Below, piece after piece: positions 32,550-45,320 of a stretch of DNA of 64,000 nt. The notes below the pieces were generated by a model, which saw nothing but the letters and a program-made list of their open reading frames with translations, made no database searches and was not told the origin of the DNA. Both the position numbers and the translations under genes were made by a program. The stretch is from Isoetes taiwanensis. Lineage: Eukaryota > Streptophyta > Lycopodiopsida > Isoetales > Isoetaceae. Each line of letters starts with the position of its first letter. Within the stretch, counting starts at the first letter, position 1. The DNA lies in contig JAJEKV010000005.1 of NCBI GenBank assembly GCA_021234155.1, positions 21,558,089 through 21,622,088 on the forward strand. The letters are read 5' to 3'.

Positions 32550-33963
32550 TCTGGAAGAAAGCCAAGCCAAGTCAAGGCAAAAGAAGTATCAAATGCTGAA
32601 TTTTTATCAGTTTTTGAAGTTCCTTTGAGGTCCGGGAAGATCAACATCAAGGAAATCAAGCTGACGAATTGAAAGAAGTTCAATGAACTCCTTCGAAAAG
32701 TATACCAGAATGGCCCTACCAACAATGAAGTGAGGACTCGTTTTGCAAGAGCATTTGTATGGCAGAGACCCCGAAAATTACAAGGTAAATTGGGCATCTT
32801 TAGCAGCAGACTCCCACAGATTTTCTGTAGTTCATAAGAGTAAAGATCATGAAGTAAATTGTTTTGAAGCTAACCTCAATGTGATTATCAATCACATTAG
32901 AAGCTTGTCAGACATGCAAAAGAAAGCTGAAGAAGAAATTAAAGGAAAAAAGGCAGCTTTGTTGAAGAAGGTAGGTGCAGTGCAATGTGCTGATGCTACT
33001 TGCACTTTATTGTACAAGCAAATTTCAGAGAAGAGAGAATCTATCAAACTTTACAGTGCAGATTTGCCTAACAACCAAGCTTTGGTTGCATACTTGAAGA
33101 AAGAAGAAGCAAGTTTAATGGATTTACTTTCTGAAACTATTGGGAGTGCTAATGTTGCTGATGCAGAAAAGTTGAAGGAAGAAATCAAATCCTTGGAAGT
33201 GAATATTGAAGCATATGGCCATAGGATGGAGTTTTGGAATGCAAAGTCCAAACACATATCTGCTATGCAGATTTCAGCCAAAGGTAAGAAGGAACTCAAA
33301 GTTCACATGGGTGTTTATGATCTGCCTCGAGATCAATTTGCTGAAAGATGTGAAGGTTGTGGTTTGAGTTTTAGCTCTGATTACAGTTTTCTTATCAAGT
33401 TATCATGTGATCATAAATTTCATGTTTGCTGCTTTGGTTCTGTCTTGGATACTATGCATTGTACAGTGGCAGGTTGTGGGGTAGAAGTGCCTGACAAGCT
33501 TGAGCAAGAACTTGGTTACTTTAAAGCAGATGAAGATGAAGTAACCGAGGAGTATGAAGAGTCTTCTGATGAAGATGTGAAGGTGACAAAGGTCACAAAG
33601 GTGAAAGGAAAAGGTAAAGACATGGGTGAGGATTCCAACTCTGTTGCAACTGAGTATGACAAACCTATTTCCAAAGATTTTGTTGCTAAGAGGAAAGGCA
33701 AGAAAAAGTGTCTTAGGAGCAGCAACAAGAAAGCAAGATCAGGAAGTCAGTCAAGTCCTAAGACTGTAACTAGTCCTGAACGTGAGATCCCAACAACTCC
33801 TGTTACACCAGGTTCTCCACTTGCTTCTCCTGTTACACATGCTTCTCCAGTTACAGCTCCAACACATGAAGAGCCTACTCCTTCAAAGTCACCATTCACA
33901 GATATCCAAAGAAATTCCAGTGTATTGAAAGAAATTCAGTGTATTACCTTTGCCATGATATGA
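32550..33963 (+). CDS. coiled-coil protein with RING-like Cys/His domain, unknown
   Basis: The main frame 32,743-33,963 holds, in order, a long coiled coil (DMQKKAEEEIKGKKAALLKK ... AEKLKEEIKSLEVNIEAYGH) and a RING-like cluster CEGCGLSFSSD...SCDHKFHVCCFGSVLDT MHCTVAGCGVEV (C-x2-C ... C-x-H-x2-H-x2-C ... C-x4-C). An acidic stretch (DEDEVTEEYEESSDED), a Lys/Arg-rich nuclear-localisation-like part and a Ser/Thr/Pro-rich tail (TTPVTPGSPLASPVTHASPV) follow. Upstream 32,550-32,750 in another frame is VKAKEVSNAEFLSVFEVPLR and KFNELLRKVYQNGPTNNEVR TRFARAFVW, probably an earlier exon or frameshifted part. The tail runs into sequence shared with the convergent transposase-like gene, so the natural C-terminus may be lost. 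It could be a nuclear E3-like or DNA-binding accessory protein of the neighbouring transposon. I cannot name the family. Confidence 0.5.
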
Positions 33964-36641
33964 TGCAAAGAAATTCCAGTGTATTGGTTTTCCAGTGCTT
34001 TGAAAGAACCTGCCTAGGAAGTAGAACATCCTTGCTCCTTTAAATTGATGGGAACATCCATCAGACCACATGACATGATTCTTGTAATGGACACCCTTGT
34101 CAGCAAGGAAAACTACATGTTTTTGCAAACAATGTTGAACGAAGAGTACATCATGTTCTCTATCATCACTTATGTAAAAATGTGTTTCCTTAATGATCTT
34201 TCTATTCTGTTCTGTAGAAGGTGGAGCATGCCTATATGTGATGTGCACCAAAATGGTGCATTGGTCATTCCTCCAATGCAAGCTTTGTATTTCTTGTTGG
34301 ATTTTGAAGGTGTAGTTCTCTGCAAAGTCAATCATGAAACTATAGTGTCCTTTGGAAAAGCCGCCAAACACTCCCTAAAACTGTTTTTGCTTGCCATCCG
34401 GCTTCATAATTATGAGGGATGAATGGAATGAGGAAGGTATCGACAAATTGGAACAACTCGCGCTCTTGGTGTCGATCTTGTAAACAAGCTTGTTGATGGT
34501 TTGGGAGCTTCCTACAAAAGAAGCAAAACATATATCGGTTACCACCTTTTTGGATTTAACATTTCAAGTTACTTGTAATACCTTCTTCTTAGCCTTCGGA
34601 TCTTCTTTTCGACCTGAATTCTCATCAACGGTCTTACCAAAGACCACCTTTCTTACGTCACGAGTTCTCAGCTGATCTTACCCGGCAAGACCACCTTTCT
34701 TGACCGACTTTGTTCTTCCCTGCAGTCTTCTCGCCAGCTCCTTTCTTCTTAACAAGTTTTTTCCTTCTCAAGAACCTTATTAAGATGCTCTTCAACTATG
34801 CTCATCCCATTTTAACTATTGCTATAAGAATGGCAATTGGCAATACCAAACTCTATTAACATTATTTCATCATTAGAAAGCAGAATGTTACCTTGTCCTC
34901 CTCATAAACCTGTTATGTTCAAAAGAAGAGTTTGAGCTGAAAAGAATATCTCATTTAAGAATAACAATTTGAATTACCTTATCAAATGTCTTCCAATCTA
35001 CTTGATGGTTCAACTTGTAATCTCTTTCTTTTGGACAAGTTGGCACTTTGTTTTTTCCACAAGCCTTGCATTTAAGCAGCAGACAATTATGTTGATGCCA
35101 CTCTTCTGATTCATCCTTAGGACATACCAAAGATCTCCAAAGCTCGAGAGGTTGAAGCATATGTAGCTTTAGATGCATTGCAAAGTTGGTCCTATACCAC
35201 ATACATCACAATTGCATGTGCAATTTGGACCATGGAGGTCCCGATCTAATCTTACTTTGTTTATGTCCTGTCTCACAAAGTCAACTCTCAAATGGTAGAT
35301 ACAAAGAACAAGTCTCTCTATCTTTTACCTTCCTGACATATGGAGGCTTTAGAGCATGGAATGCTGTAAATGATATTTGAAAGTATGGATATTGCCTTTC
35401 AAATCGTTGGAAGAAAACTTGCTGCAGAAACAGCAACAACATATCAACAACCTTAAGTTGAAAATCTTAAACCTTAACAATTTGAAAACAAATTGCTTTA
35501 AAATTACCTCGCGGTCTCTTCAAGAAAGTGTAGTGCATGCAATATCTTCTTTCGAGAAGTTGCTTTTATCTTGATGACATGTTTCTTACATGGGGAAACT
35601 CTTGTATTGTGTCTCCAAAAATCCACCACTAGTTTTTCTCTCGTCATAAGAGAGTTTGTCACATCTAATCTTATTTTTGAACATGGACCATGGACCCTCA
35701 CCAAGTTCAAGATCTACTCTTCTTCTTACAAATATTTGTGACAATCTTTACGTTCGGGCATAGAGTTCGAGAAAGCTGATTTGTTAATATTGGTATTGAC
35801 AGCATAAACCATGGCAGCAATTCTTGCCCTCTTAATATCTGTTTTCTTCTCATTCTTATGATCTGCAAAAGAGTTCTTTAAATTCTCCACAATTTTCTTC
35901 ATTACAGATTCATCCTTGGAGTTAGGAACAACAAGTTCAGGTAGCCACTTTGCGGCCAGGACTTAATTATCTCTTTCCTATCCCTACAACTTGCATTACC
36001 AAGAATCTTTTTCACCTTCACTGCAACCTTTTTTGATAGCATTCTCTTCTTCCATGTGCTTAGATCACCTTGGAGCAATGCTTCTTCATCTGCTGCAATT
36101 TCCCTTTCCCTCTTAAGCTCTCTCTCTTTTCTCCTTAACTCAGCTCTATACCTTCTAAAAGCATGACAATCTGCTAGAAAAAAAGAATCTGAAGTGAAAA
36201 TAGTCAAAGAAACCTTCAAATCATGCAAACCTTGCTTACCTTGAAAATGAGGTTGATCATGACATTGGGTTCCTTGTGTATTATCTTGGTGACACCCTTC
36301 ATAACAAGAAAGACAACAAAGATTAGTAAAAGAAAAGTTCAAAGTAAATTCAAGGAATCCAATTCCTTGAATCGACTTTAAAGAAGGTTGCACACCTTCT
36401 TCACTTTGGACATCTTGAGTTCCCTGTTGGCGCCACCCTTCAGACTCTTGGAAATCACCTTCATGGTAAGAAGGTCGCAAATCTTCATGAAATGCAGACT
36501 CTTCATTGTCTCCATAAGGTTCGGGATTGTGACAGTAAACATTTTCTAGAATTAAAGCAAACATCAACAAATAAGGAAAGAAATCAACAACAAATATGTA
36601 AGTTCAAAATTACCTGAATCTATAGGAATTGATGTAGCCAT
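33889..36641 (-). pseudogene. DDE-transposase-like multi-exon gene, copy A
   Basis: Exons read on the minus strand: MATSIPIDS (36,641) joined across a GTAATT...TTCTAG intron to ENVYCHNPEPYGDNEESAFH. A Lys/Arg-rich helical part follows (FRRYRAELRRKERELKRERE), then ILGNASCRDRKEIIKS and KLVVDFWRHNTRVSPCKKHV with ALHFLEET. Next come a Cys-rich segment (KCKACGKNKVPTCPKERDYK) and finally HYSFMIDFAENYTFKIQQEI QSLHW ... ISDDREHDVLFVQ ... HVMWSDGCSHQFKGARMFYF LGRFF ... SYHGKG. The D in MIDFAENY and the D in WSDGCSHQFK, with the HGKG block, fit a DDE/RNase H-fold transposase; the third acid lies past the break at about 33,930. Many exons are frameshifted at CAG/CTG sites. I do not know a family name. 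It is truncated at its 3' end, where it meets the RING-like gene head to head. Confidence 0.55.
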
Positions 36642-36741
36642 ATGTAACTGATCTTGTCCAGCTTCTTTCAGTTGAAAGCAAACTCATAGATTAATATGCA
36701 TTTCAGTATACATGAAAATGAAATATGAAAATGCAGCATCC

Positions 36742-37147
36742 CTATGGACGGCAGCATACGACAGTATCAAAAGCTTTTGCGAAATCCACGAAACAGCAGT
36801 ACAGGTTTTGTCGGTGATTCCTGCTATCCTCAATCAATGTGCGCAGAGTGAAGATATGATCAATGGTGGAATGCCTGGGCCGAAAACCTGCCTGTGTGAG
36901 AGCTCGCACATCTACCTCCTCTGCCCATATTGTCAGTCGTTGCTCAAGGATGCCAGCCAACAGTTTTGCAAAGAGAGAGCTGGCCATAATAGTACGATAG
37001 TTAGCCGGGCAGTAATGGTCCCCTACCCTGTATATGGGCACAACTCTACTAGTGGTCGAAGCCTTCTTGCAATGCTTTATTGAATAATGCTGTAAGGACA
37101 GGCACCAGTGGAGGCCCAACCCATTTCAGAAGTTCCGCCTGCATGGT
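36742..37147 (-). pseudogene. LINE reverse-transcriptase fragment, copy A
   Basis: Reads PANYRTIMASSLFAKLLAGI LEQRLTIW, TQAGFRPRHSTIDHIFTLRT LIE and LYCCFVDFAKAFDTV: RT blocks 1-3 of a LINE ORF2 (NYR.I, Q.GF....T.DHI..L, F.DF.KAFD). It stops before the catalytic YADD. A 5'- and 3'-truncated fragment lying just upstream of the transposase-like gene. The second copy is at 51,016-51,415. Confidence 0.82.
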
Positions 37148-38015
37148 AAGGTTTATTAAGAATTTTATCCATTGAATTAAAAATGGCAAGGTTTTAAGAT
37201 TTTATTTCTTGCTTTTTTGGAAGGTGTTAATATGGAGTAAAGTGTAATGGTTTCATTTGGAAGTTGTACACGAGTTTGAGGTTGTTTTTCTTGAGCTGGT
37301 TAATGTCGAGTAAAAGCGTAGTGATTAGGTCTGCAAGTTGTACATGACTTTCAAAGTCAACAATCTTAACTCTCAACTCATGCTAATTAATAAAAGCCAC
37401 TCTTTCAATGTGCCTGGCCATTTAAAGTGTTGCTTTTACGAAGCGTTATTGTTAGAAATTTTTTACTTTAGGACTCTTTATTAGAAAACATTCTAAGAAA
37501 TTTTAGAACATATGTCGTGCCATGGGATTTAGTATTATTTACAATGCTCCTCGTGGCTAAAGCACAATTTCAAATTTTTAGCCATCAAACATGGTATTGG
37601 TTGTCAATTGCCGACATTACATTTACCATTTTTTTCAATACATCATCATAACTATTAGCAGGGTTTTATCCCATAATTTACTAAGTAAATTAAACATAGC
37701 AAAGATCAACATTAGACAAACGCTTCATCTAGAAATAGAGATGTTTGTTTCGGCATTTATCATATGCTTGTTATTGCATTTAACATGCCACGAAGAACTT
37801 GCTCTCCTAGCGTATATGATTAAGCCTATCTCTTAGCACTAGAGCCATGTCTCTAACCCAAGCCTTTCCAACTGGAAAAAAAAAAAAAAAGGGGTACATA
37901 TGGTAATTGCATATGGTATCACTGTTCGAGTGTAAACTTCCATGTTTAGGACCTATCCTTGAAATATGTAGTGAAATCTAAGCATTGACACTTCGTAGGA
38001 TATTGTGTAGCATCG
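37148..38015. repeat. non-coding part of the duplicated unit, copy A
   Basis: This stretch matches 51,416-52,288 almost base for base over some 0.85 kb, with only a few changes (for example CTCCTCGTGG versus CTCCTCATGG). No gene seen. It ends at the LTR insertion point. Confidence 0.8.
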
Positions 38016-39717
38016 TGGACGTTCAAAGACAAGATACGCTCGGGACGTATATTGTAATCGCCATCGCCACGCGTACACGCCACCGACCGACGCGGTAATG
38101 CCAACGTGTAGCCAAGTGGGTAGCCCCTAGGGGGCAACTTGCTAAGAAGGTGCATTAGTATTAATGTGCACATTTTCCAATGTACACATTAATGTGGGCA
38201 CACATTTCCATGTGGCCACTTGATGCCAAGTGGGCCATACCCATAGGTGCAATTAATGTGCACATTTTCCAATGTACACATTCATTAATGTGCACACATT
38301 TCCATGTGAGCACATTTGGGTGCACACATTTCCATGTGGGCACATTTGGCCACCTAGCCCTTAAAGGCAAGTGGGCCCTTTTTCCCAATTATCCCACATG
38401 CCTAAAGGGGATAATTGGAAACCCTAGCCACCCCCTGTCTATTTAAGTAGGAGAACCCTAACTTGCCCATTTTCGCGTTTCTAGGGTTTTAGAGCTCCGT
38501 TTTGGCTGCCTCAAGAGCCAAAACCGCCTCCTGCACTGGCCCCGAGAGAACCGCATCATTAGTTTTCCTTGATTCGAGCCTTTCAGCCAGGATGGTCGAG
38601 TTCAGTCGAGGAGGAACTCAAGGATCGGGTATTTAGGCAATTTAGTAGTCTAAACCCCATTTCAGCCATCGAATCAAGAGGGTTTAGCCTCTTAAATTGC
38701 CCATAGCGCTCCCCCTCTAGAACTCTAGATAGCAGATTCTAACTAAAGAACCTAACTCTATGATATAGATTAGATCTTGTTCTTTAGTTCTTCCGTGATG
38801 TATATGGATGATGTATCTCTCGTGAACTCCTTGTATTGGGAAGGGGGTAGAGACCTAAAGCTTTATAGTTGATGCTCCTAGAGTAGCCTCTCTAGCACAA
38901 TTGTAGATGCGGCAGTGCACAAGAGCCACACCCGGTTGTGGGTGAAGGGGCCGACCGGGCTTATAAGGAGGTTCATGTTCGACTCTTGAACGACCCTCCG
39001 GGTGTGTAAAGACCGCCGGGGTCACCGCGACTAGGTCTAATGGCTTGCCACCGCGTGTGGGCAAGGCATGGGCTCGACACTGCGGAGGTGGTGAATATGA
39101 CCTTCCATTGAGTTCAAGTCGAATACACGCGCTGGCCCTCTAGTCACCTTGAGTCGGCATTGTAGATCTCTGAGGGAGAAATCCCTACCGCCCCATCGAA
39201 TCGGGAGATGTAACCCGTGATATAGCCCCCTTGGCTATGCATCCCGCTGGCTTCTGATCGTGTCCCAACACTTTTCAACCTACTCGCAAAGTGTGCACGG
39301 GAGGGGCGGATGGAGTGGACAACCCTAGGCCATGTTCTTATGCCCAACCAAATCCATTGCCATGAATTACCTGCGAATGAACTCGGAGACCCAAGCCGTC
39401 ACCATCCCTTTGAGTCCGAGCCTTGGGTAGGATTCCCTATGTGATGTGCCGATCTTTGTCTATGCAGATATGTGGAGGACCATCCTTCGTGATGGTCATA
39501 TGATGTTGATGTATGTGCTATCGACATGTATGTTTACGCCCGCAGCCTAGGTAGGCCCCGAGGGAGCGGGTGCAATGACCCTTCCACTCTTCCCACCGGA
39601 ACCCGGCCACGGTTGCGGTGTCACGTGGAGGGCCCCAGATTAGCATGGAGCTGGTATGGGGATGAACTCGCTTGTATACCGGTGAGGGCACCGTGATGCA
39701 GTGGGGGGGACGCCACG
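38016..39717 (+). repeat. 5' LTR of the large element
   Basis: Matches 52,289-54,003 along its whole length and 47,979-48,755 for its first 0.77 kb. In the cleanest copy the ends are TGTGACGTTCC...GACGTCACA, an inverted pair. Within 38,155-38,350 the motif AATGTGCACATTTTCC/CACATTTCCATGTG is repeated many times in both directions; this creates the short Cys/His-rich shadow frames seen on both strands. Confidence 0.88.
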
Positions 39718-39718
39718 G

Positions 39719-39729
39719 TGGTATCGAGC
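39719..39729 (+). other. primer-binding site (damaged iMet type)
   Basis: Reads TGGTATCGAGC, one base short of the standard TGGTATCAGAGC (CAG read as CG), one base after the LTR end. Confidence 0.75.
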
Positions 39730-39744
39730 AATGTTCTTGGAGAC

Positions 39745-39874
39745 CAAGAGCAAAGCACTGACCATGCTCCCAGTAGTACTAACTCGATAGGATTCTCAGA
39801 CCTCGAAGACAAGAGCAAAGCACTGACCATGCTCCCAGTAGTACTAACTCGATAGGATTCTCAGACCTCGAAGA
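39745..39874. repeat. 65-bp tandem duplication in the leader
   Basis: Two perfect units starting CAAGAGCAAAGCACTGACC and ending CAGACCTCGAAGA. Confidence 0.9.
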
Positions 39875-40018
39875 ATGGGAAAAATTTTTCTCATTTTTGT
39901 AGTATATGCTAAGCTAGTAACAGTTAAAGTGAATTAGTAATAGTTAAAGTGAATTAGTAACAGTTAAAGTGAAAAATTAGTGAGCCAAATAGGATGGTCT
40001 CACAAGCCAAATAGGATG

Positions 40019-40085
40019 GTCTCACACGTCGCGCCAGAGCCGATTTCTGAAATGTAGAAACCTGTCTGGGCGCAACGTGTGAGAC
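40019..40085 (+). other. leader hairpin 1
   Basis: GTCTCACACGT-C-GCGCCAGA pairs with TCTGGGCGC-A-ACGTGTGAGAC; the loop contains TTTCTGAAATGTAGAAA. Repeated at 40,835 and 41,030. Confidence 0.75.
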
Positions 40086-40834
40086 ATTGATCTGAAAATA
40101 GCTTAAAAAGTCAAAAAAATTCAGAGAAGTAACTTAGTAATTCGAATTTCAGCCTAGGAATTAGCTAGATTAGCTTTCTAATCTATTTAAACCTCATCTT
40201 AAAAGAATTCCCACAGTAGCGGGAATTGAACCTCCCACCCACAGGGTTGAACCCCCCCAAACCCCCCCCGTGCCAACCACTGAGGGCGGGCATCGTTTGT
40301 GTTTGAATTATAATCCTTAATTAGATTTAAGCTGTAATAATGTTAGATAATATTAATGGCCAAGCCTTAGACTTAGAACCAAGACCCTTAAGCTAGATAG
40401 AGTCAAGATCCCGATAGACACCAAGCCTCCGTCGACATGACGAGCGCACCAAAATGACCACTCGACCCCTCGACAAGGCTTTAAAGCGACCCGAGAGGCC
40501 AAGGAGGTGAAGGAAACAAGAAGAGGAGAGGGCACAACGAGAGCGGGAGGCCGGGGGTCAAGAAGCAAAAGCTAGAAAGGTAAGCCGGTCCGACATTTTG
40601 AAGACTCAACAAGACAATTACACACCAAGGGAGTAACTCTAATGAAGAAAGATATGCACTTACCAATCATATCAAAGGAGAACCTTATTAATTTTCGTAA
40701 ATGATAAAATTTGTTTAATACAAACGTGTTTTAGAGTAAATTATAATCAGATAAAGTTACTTAATTAAGTTAAGTTATAGAATTCTAGCTTTTGTTTTAG
40801 TCAAATTGGAGCTTTTGAGCAAAATTGAGACGAT

Positions 40835-40896
40835 GTCTCACACGTCGCCAGACGATTTCTACATTTTAGGAATGGGTCGGGCGCAACATGTGAGAC
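40835..40896 (+). other. leader hairpin 2
   Basis: Same outer stem (GTCTCACACGT with ACATGTGAGAC), loop GATTTCTACATTTTAGGAAT; the inner stem is partly degraded. Confidence 0.7.
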
Positions 40897-41029
40897 CATG
40901 CCCAAAAATGCCCAAAACAGCTCCAAATCGACCAAGTAAGGGGTCAATTCTGCCTAACTCGATGAGTTTAGTGGAATTACAGACCTTAGATCACTTAAAT
41001 TGAGTAAGCCTAGCCCAATTGGGACCCAT

Positions 41030-41096
41030 GTCTCACACGTCGCCGCCAGACAGATTTCTACATTCTCAAAATCGGTCTGGGCGCAACGTGTGAGAC
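41030..41096 (+). other. leader hairpin 3
   Basis: GTCTCACACGTCGCCGCCAG pairs with TCTGGGCGCAACGTGTGAGA; loop GATTTCTACATTCTCAAAAT. Confidence 0.75.
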
Positions 41097-44000
41097 CTCC
41101 AAATTTTGAACCTCCATAACTTGAGCTACAGAGCTCCAAATCGCCGAAATTTGTTGCGTTAGGACCGTTAGACAGCCTAGAATCCATTTATGACCTCAAA
41201 TTAGGATAGAAATGTCAAACCCCATCTCAAAATGACCAAAATTGCTCAAACCCTTGAATTGCTTTCCCAAACTGTAGTTTGTTTGTAGATAGAAGCATAC
41301 CCCATTAGTAGCTCGCAAGTATTCATCTCGGCTCAAGTGATGCCTTACTCCTAGGTAGAAGTGCTCGTGAACACCCCTTTGTTATAGTCATCTAGACCTT
41401 AGCATAGCAACCCAAGTCCAACTGTTGGTACACCACCCGCCGAGCCAAAGGCATAAACCTTGACCTAATTCGTGTCCTTCTAATAGAGTTTGACTTATAT
41501 AGCCGCCACATTGACACTCCCTATTGCCAGGATACCTAGAAAGGAGCTAGAGCCTAGAGCTGCCCAAGTCATTCCATGTGTAGAGATTGGACCCCCCCAA
41601 ACCAACTTTGCTAGGACCTTAGAGTATACCTCAAACACCATGAGGGCTTTGCAAAACAACCCCCATGTCATGCCATACCACACGTCCTAATGTCCATAGA
41701 CTTGTAGATTATAGATATGTCCCTAGTAATGCCGCTCGCTCGAGCCATCTTGCTTGCTTATAGAGCCCAGAATATTGTAGGAGAGCCCTTCAAGTAGACT
41801 CTTAGACTCTAGGATACACGAGCGTTGCTTTCGAAGGACGGGGCCAGAGCCACAGACGAGCTAAGGGCGCAACTTCTTGAAGACATCAAGGTCCCAGCCA
41901 ATGCACAAACAGATAAGGAGAGGAGACCGAAAAGGCGTAATTCCAAGAGGGGAAGCACAACGACAAACACCTCAACCGACAAACGAGTAGAACAGACACC
42001 ACCGCCTATCATCAATCTCCATCAAATGGGAAGAATATTGGTAACCAACGGCACCAAGAATGTTCTAGATGTCAACCTCCCGGCTACCACGTCCACGAGC
42101 TCACATCAGAAAGAGGATCTCAACGCCTTCACCAACTCGACGCACATGAGTTTCAAATGGAAGAACGCGAGACAACAAAATACAGGTACAGGAAGATGTT
42201 AGGCATCGATGTCGCGTTAGCATCACGAGCTAGGGCCAGAGGGCATAATCTTCCGTCGAGGAGACAACTCATGGGCACACAGAGCGTGATAGAAACCGGA
42301 GGGAAGATCACCACCGACCTTGCACCCGGCAGCTCAAGCAACGCCAACAAAAGGAGTAACCAAGCTAGGCAACCACAAAGCACCTAAGGCTGACCAAGAT
42401 GAGCCTCCAGCTCCCTTGCACCAAAAGGGGAGAACTTTCATCGGGTTCCAAAGAGGTAGGAGACCATGAGAGGGAGGAGACGATATCAAGGAACATTTCG
42501 ACTTCAAGGCCTCAGACAAGCACTAGGGGCAAGACCAAGGAGGAGAATATTCTGCTCAAACAGAATTCCGGACCCGGGAACACCTAGAAACCAAAGGAAG
42601 GACGGCTTTACCACGCCAGCCAAGGAGTGGGACTTCGAATGGTTAGGACCCAAAGGACGGAGGAGACGACCTAGCCAGCCAGGTACAAATCACGCGCAAA
42701 GGCCACCGAAGGAGCTATGATAGGGCAATGGAGATGACCACACTTCCGTGCACGTGAGAGCCACCTCGAATGAAGCAAAGCCCAAGCAAATGAGAGTCGA
42801 CTCGTAAATTCAACTCGCGGGGATTGACAATGCCCGCCATCGACCACCACGATCTCGAGCTTCAAGACATTCAAGAATGCCCGACCGCAACAGCCGGTGA
42901 CCCTACTCAAGCTCGATCAATGGCACCGCAATCGCCAATCTTGCAACAACACACCGCATGTAGGACGCGTGGCGGTTACCGCGATTCCTCGCAAATTTAA
43001 CTTACACAATAAGGAGGAGCAGCTTTTTCAAGGGATCACATCGACGAACACTCTTCGCAGAACTTGAGGTGATCAGCCCGGATCATTACCTAAGCTCAAC
43101 AATAGTAGCAAGATCTCAAGGAATCCCGAGTCAACCGTAATCTAAGAAGATGCAAAGAAACCGAAGTATCAAACGCGATCAAGGAGGGGAAACCCTAAAG
43201 GAGTATAAATAATTAGGTAGATCTTCGTAGTTGTTTTGCAAAAGTGGATGAATTAAAATCCCAATGTAAATGATGTCCACATATATAGTGGAGAAACATG
43301 AGTTTAAAGTCATGTTTTACGGATTTAGCGCTTAGATCAGGAAGCTCCTTCACTTCGACTACCAAAGGAGGAAGCAAGGAGGCACAACTATAGCCCAAGA
43401 TCAAATTGGAAGAGCAACTACGAGGGAGAAACGACTAGAGGCCAAGCAAACCTTCAACTCCAAACACTTCGGGAAATGCCCTCAAGCAGAAGACTGCTCG
43501 GCCACCCAATGTTAGAATAAGAGACAACACCGATCATGTCAAGATCATCAACGCGGCACCAGGACATCGTCAGGGCGCAACACTACCTCTTGTAGCAAAG
43601 GGGCAAAGACTTGACTAACTTATGACATGAGTGGCCTCAACAATGGAAGGAGGAACACCCGACATCAACGAGCCAACTAAGAAGGCAACATCTCGACGAC
43701 CATAATTCCAACTTGTGGTAATATAGGGGGATGTGCTATGACACGTGTATTAGATGGAGATGCACTTACGAAAGGCACCGCGACGAGGAGATATGCCCCC
43801 AACAACTAGGTGATGGCTTCACGGTACTCCTACCAAGAATTAGAAGAGAAGAAGCGGACCATATCTCTCGACATGTGGCACGCCAAACGCCCAAGGTAGA
43901 AGCATTCGACGCCTTTAACGACAAGGATAGTAACCGGCACCTTCGGCTAAAAAGAGAGTTCAAGATAATAGCCGTGCCATTCAACGACACAAGAGTATAT

Positions 44001-45320
44001 CTAAGGCGGTACTTCTTCAACGCGAAGGGTCAAGTCGCGCAGATAAGGATCCATCATCCCGACAACGGAGCCATCGGGAGGAGAGTCATGATGCCTTACT
44101 TGCCAAAGAGACCAAAATGCATAGAAGGACAAAGGTCGAACCGAAAGATGGAGAAGTGCTAGCAACCGACTTCTTCCACGAAGCCCCGTGAGGCAAATGA
44201 GGAGGATCAAACCGACGAAAGCACAATCAAAGCCACCGGAAGGTACCTCAAGACAAAAAGACGGCGATAGCATCGTGGAACGTGACAACGCCCAAGCCAT
44301 GTGTGATCGAGGGGATCAAACGAAGAAGTTTGGAAGCTCGATGGAGAACCAACTAGGTGAGGCGAGCCGATGACTTGCACGCTGCCTTGCATGCAACTTG
44401 GTGAACCTAAGGATGAACGATTCAAAGAACAACCGCAGAAGAGAACAACTCCGTGAGGAGTATAGCCAAAGGAATCGCTGACACGCCTCAAGAGACGCCT
44501 TCAAATAGCTTCAAGTATCATGAAGGGGGGAACAATTATTGCCCGAGAAACGGGATCAAGAAGCGCATGAAATGTCAAGCATCAACGACAAGCACACCTT
44601 AGTTAGAATATGATGCAAAGCGGTTGTGCCATAGCACAAACATCGGAGGGCCCAAGTATATCAACAAGTTACCCCGGAGTACGAGCCGACGTACAAATAG
44701 GAGGATATAGATCGTCAACACCATTGCACCGGGAGGAACACCGATGACATTGCCAAGGAGTAGGTGTCCAACTCGAAGGGAGGCACAAGGGAGACCTAAT
44801 AGCTCTAGTAGTAATTGTAATTATGTAAGCTATATGTTGTGCATGTATAGTTCCCTTGTTATTTCTTCCCTACCATAGCGTAACACATCAAAGGAAGAGA
44901 TGTCATGCAAGTTGCAGGGGTGAAGCAATCAACATCGTCAACACTCTTCGGGCAACACGATAACGACAAGAGGACTCGACGTATGAGACATCGATGGAGT
45001 CGAAGAAACAATATCGGATACAGAGTCATCCTTTAGCTGCCAAGACAAAGAGTTCAAGATGAAAGATCTCTTTCAACAGCGCCACTTTCAGGCATTTGAA
45101 AAGCGGCATGCAAGATTCAAATGATCAACTACACCATCAAGCCACCAGCAATAAGAGGCTTCTAGCTTAACAAAGTCAACCTCTACATCAAAGAGGAGCC
45201 ACCGCCAAGGAGACCTAAGTATCGGCGACTTCGGAAGAACGTTACCTTGCTCCTTCAAGCAGGCAACGAGCGGATGAGCTTCTAGCAAGCTCAAAGATCT
45301 AAGGCCATGGGGCCTAGTAG
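41097..45320 (+). other. interior of the LTR element, coding-like but unreadable
   Basis: A GA/AC-rich, higher-GC tract. The longest frames are 41,825-42,202 (hydrophilic, KERRPKRRNSKRGSTTTNTS), 42,157-42,387 (starts MEERETTKYRYRKMLGID) and 43,731-44,162 (DSNRHLRLKREFKIIAVPFN and DTRVYLRRYFFNAKGQVAQI). None carries a gag zinc knuckle, FxDD, DSG or HHCC motif. They may be pieces of one gag-like protein broken by indels. I assign no function. Confidence 0.35.

Noticed and set aside
38161-38446. Short Cys/His-rich frames (HMEMCAHINV type) on both strands, also at 48.1 and 52.4 kb
   Set aside because: They arise from the repeated ACATTTCCATGTG motif in the LTR, appear on both strands and are not metal-binding proteins.
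39745-39874. A CRISPR-like or satellite array
   Set aside because: Only two perfect 65-bp units with no spacers; a simple tandem duplication in the leader.
43731-44162. A candidate novel gene inside the LTR element
   Set aside because: No domain, neighbouring frames broken, and it lies between primer site and polypurine tract, so I treat it as part of the element interior.
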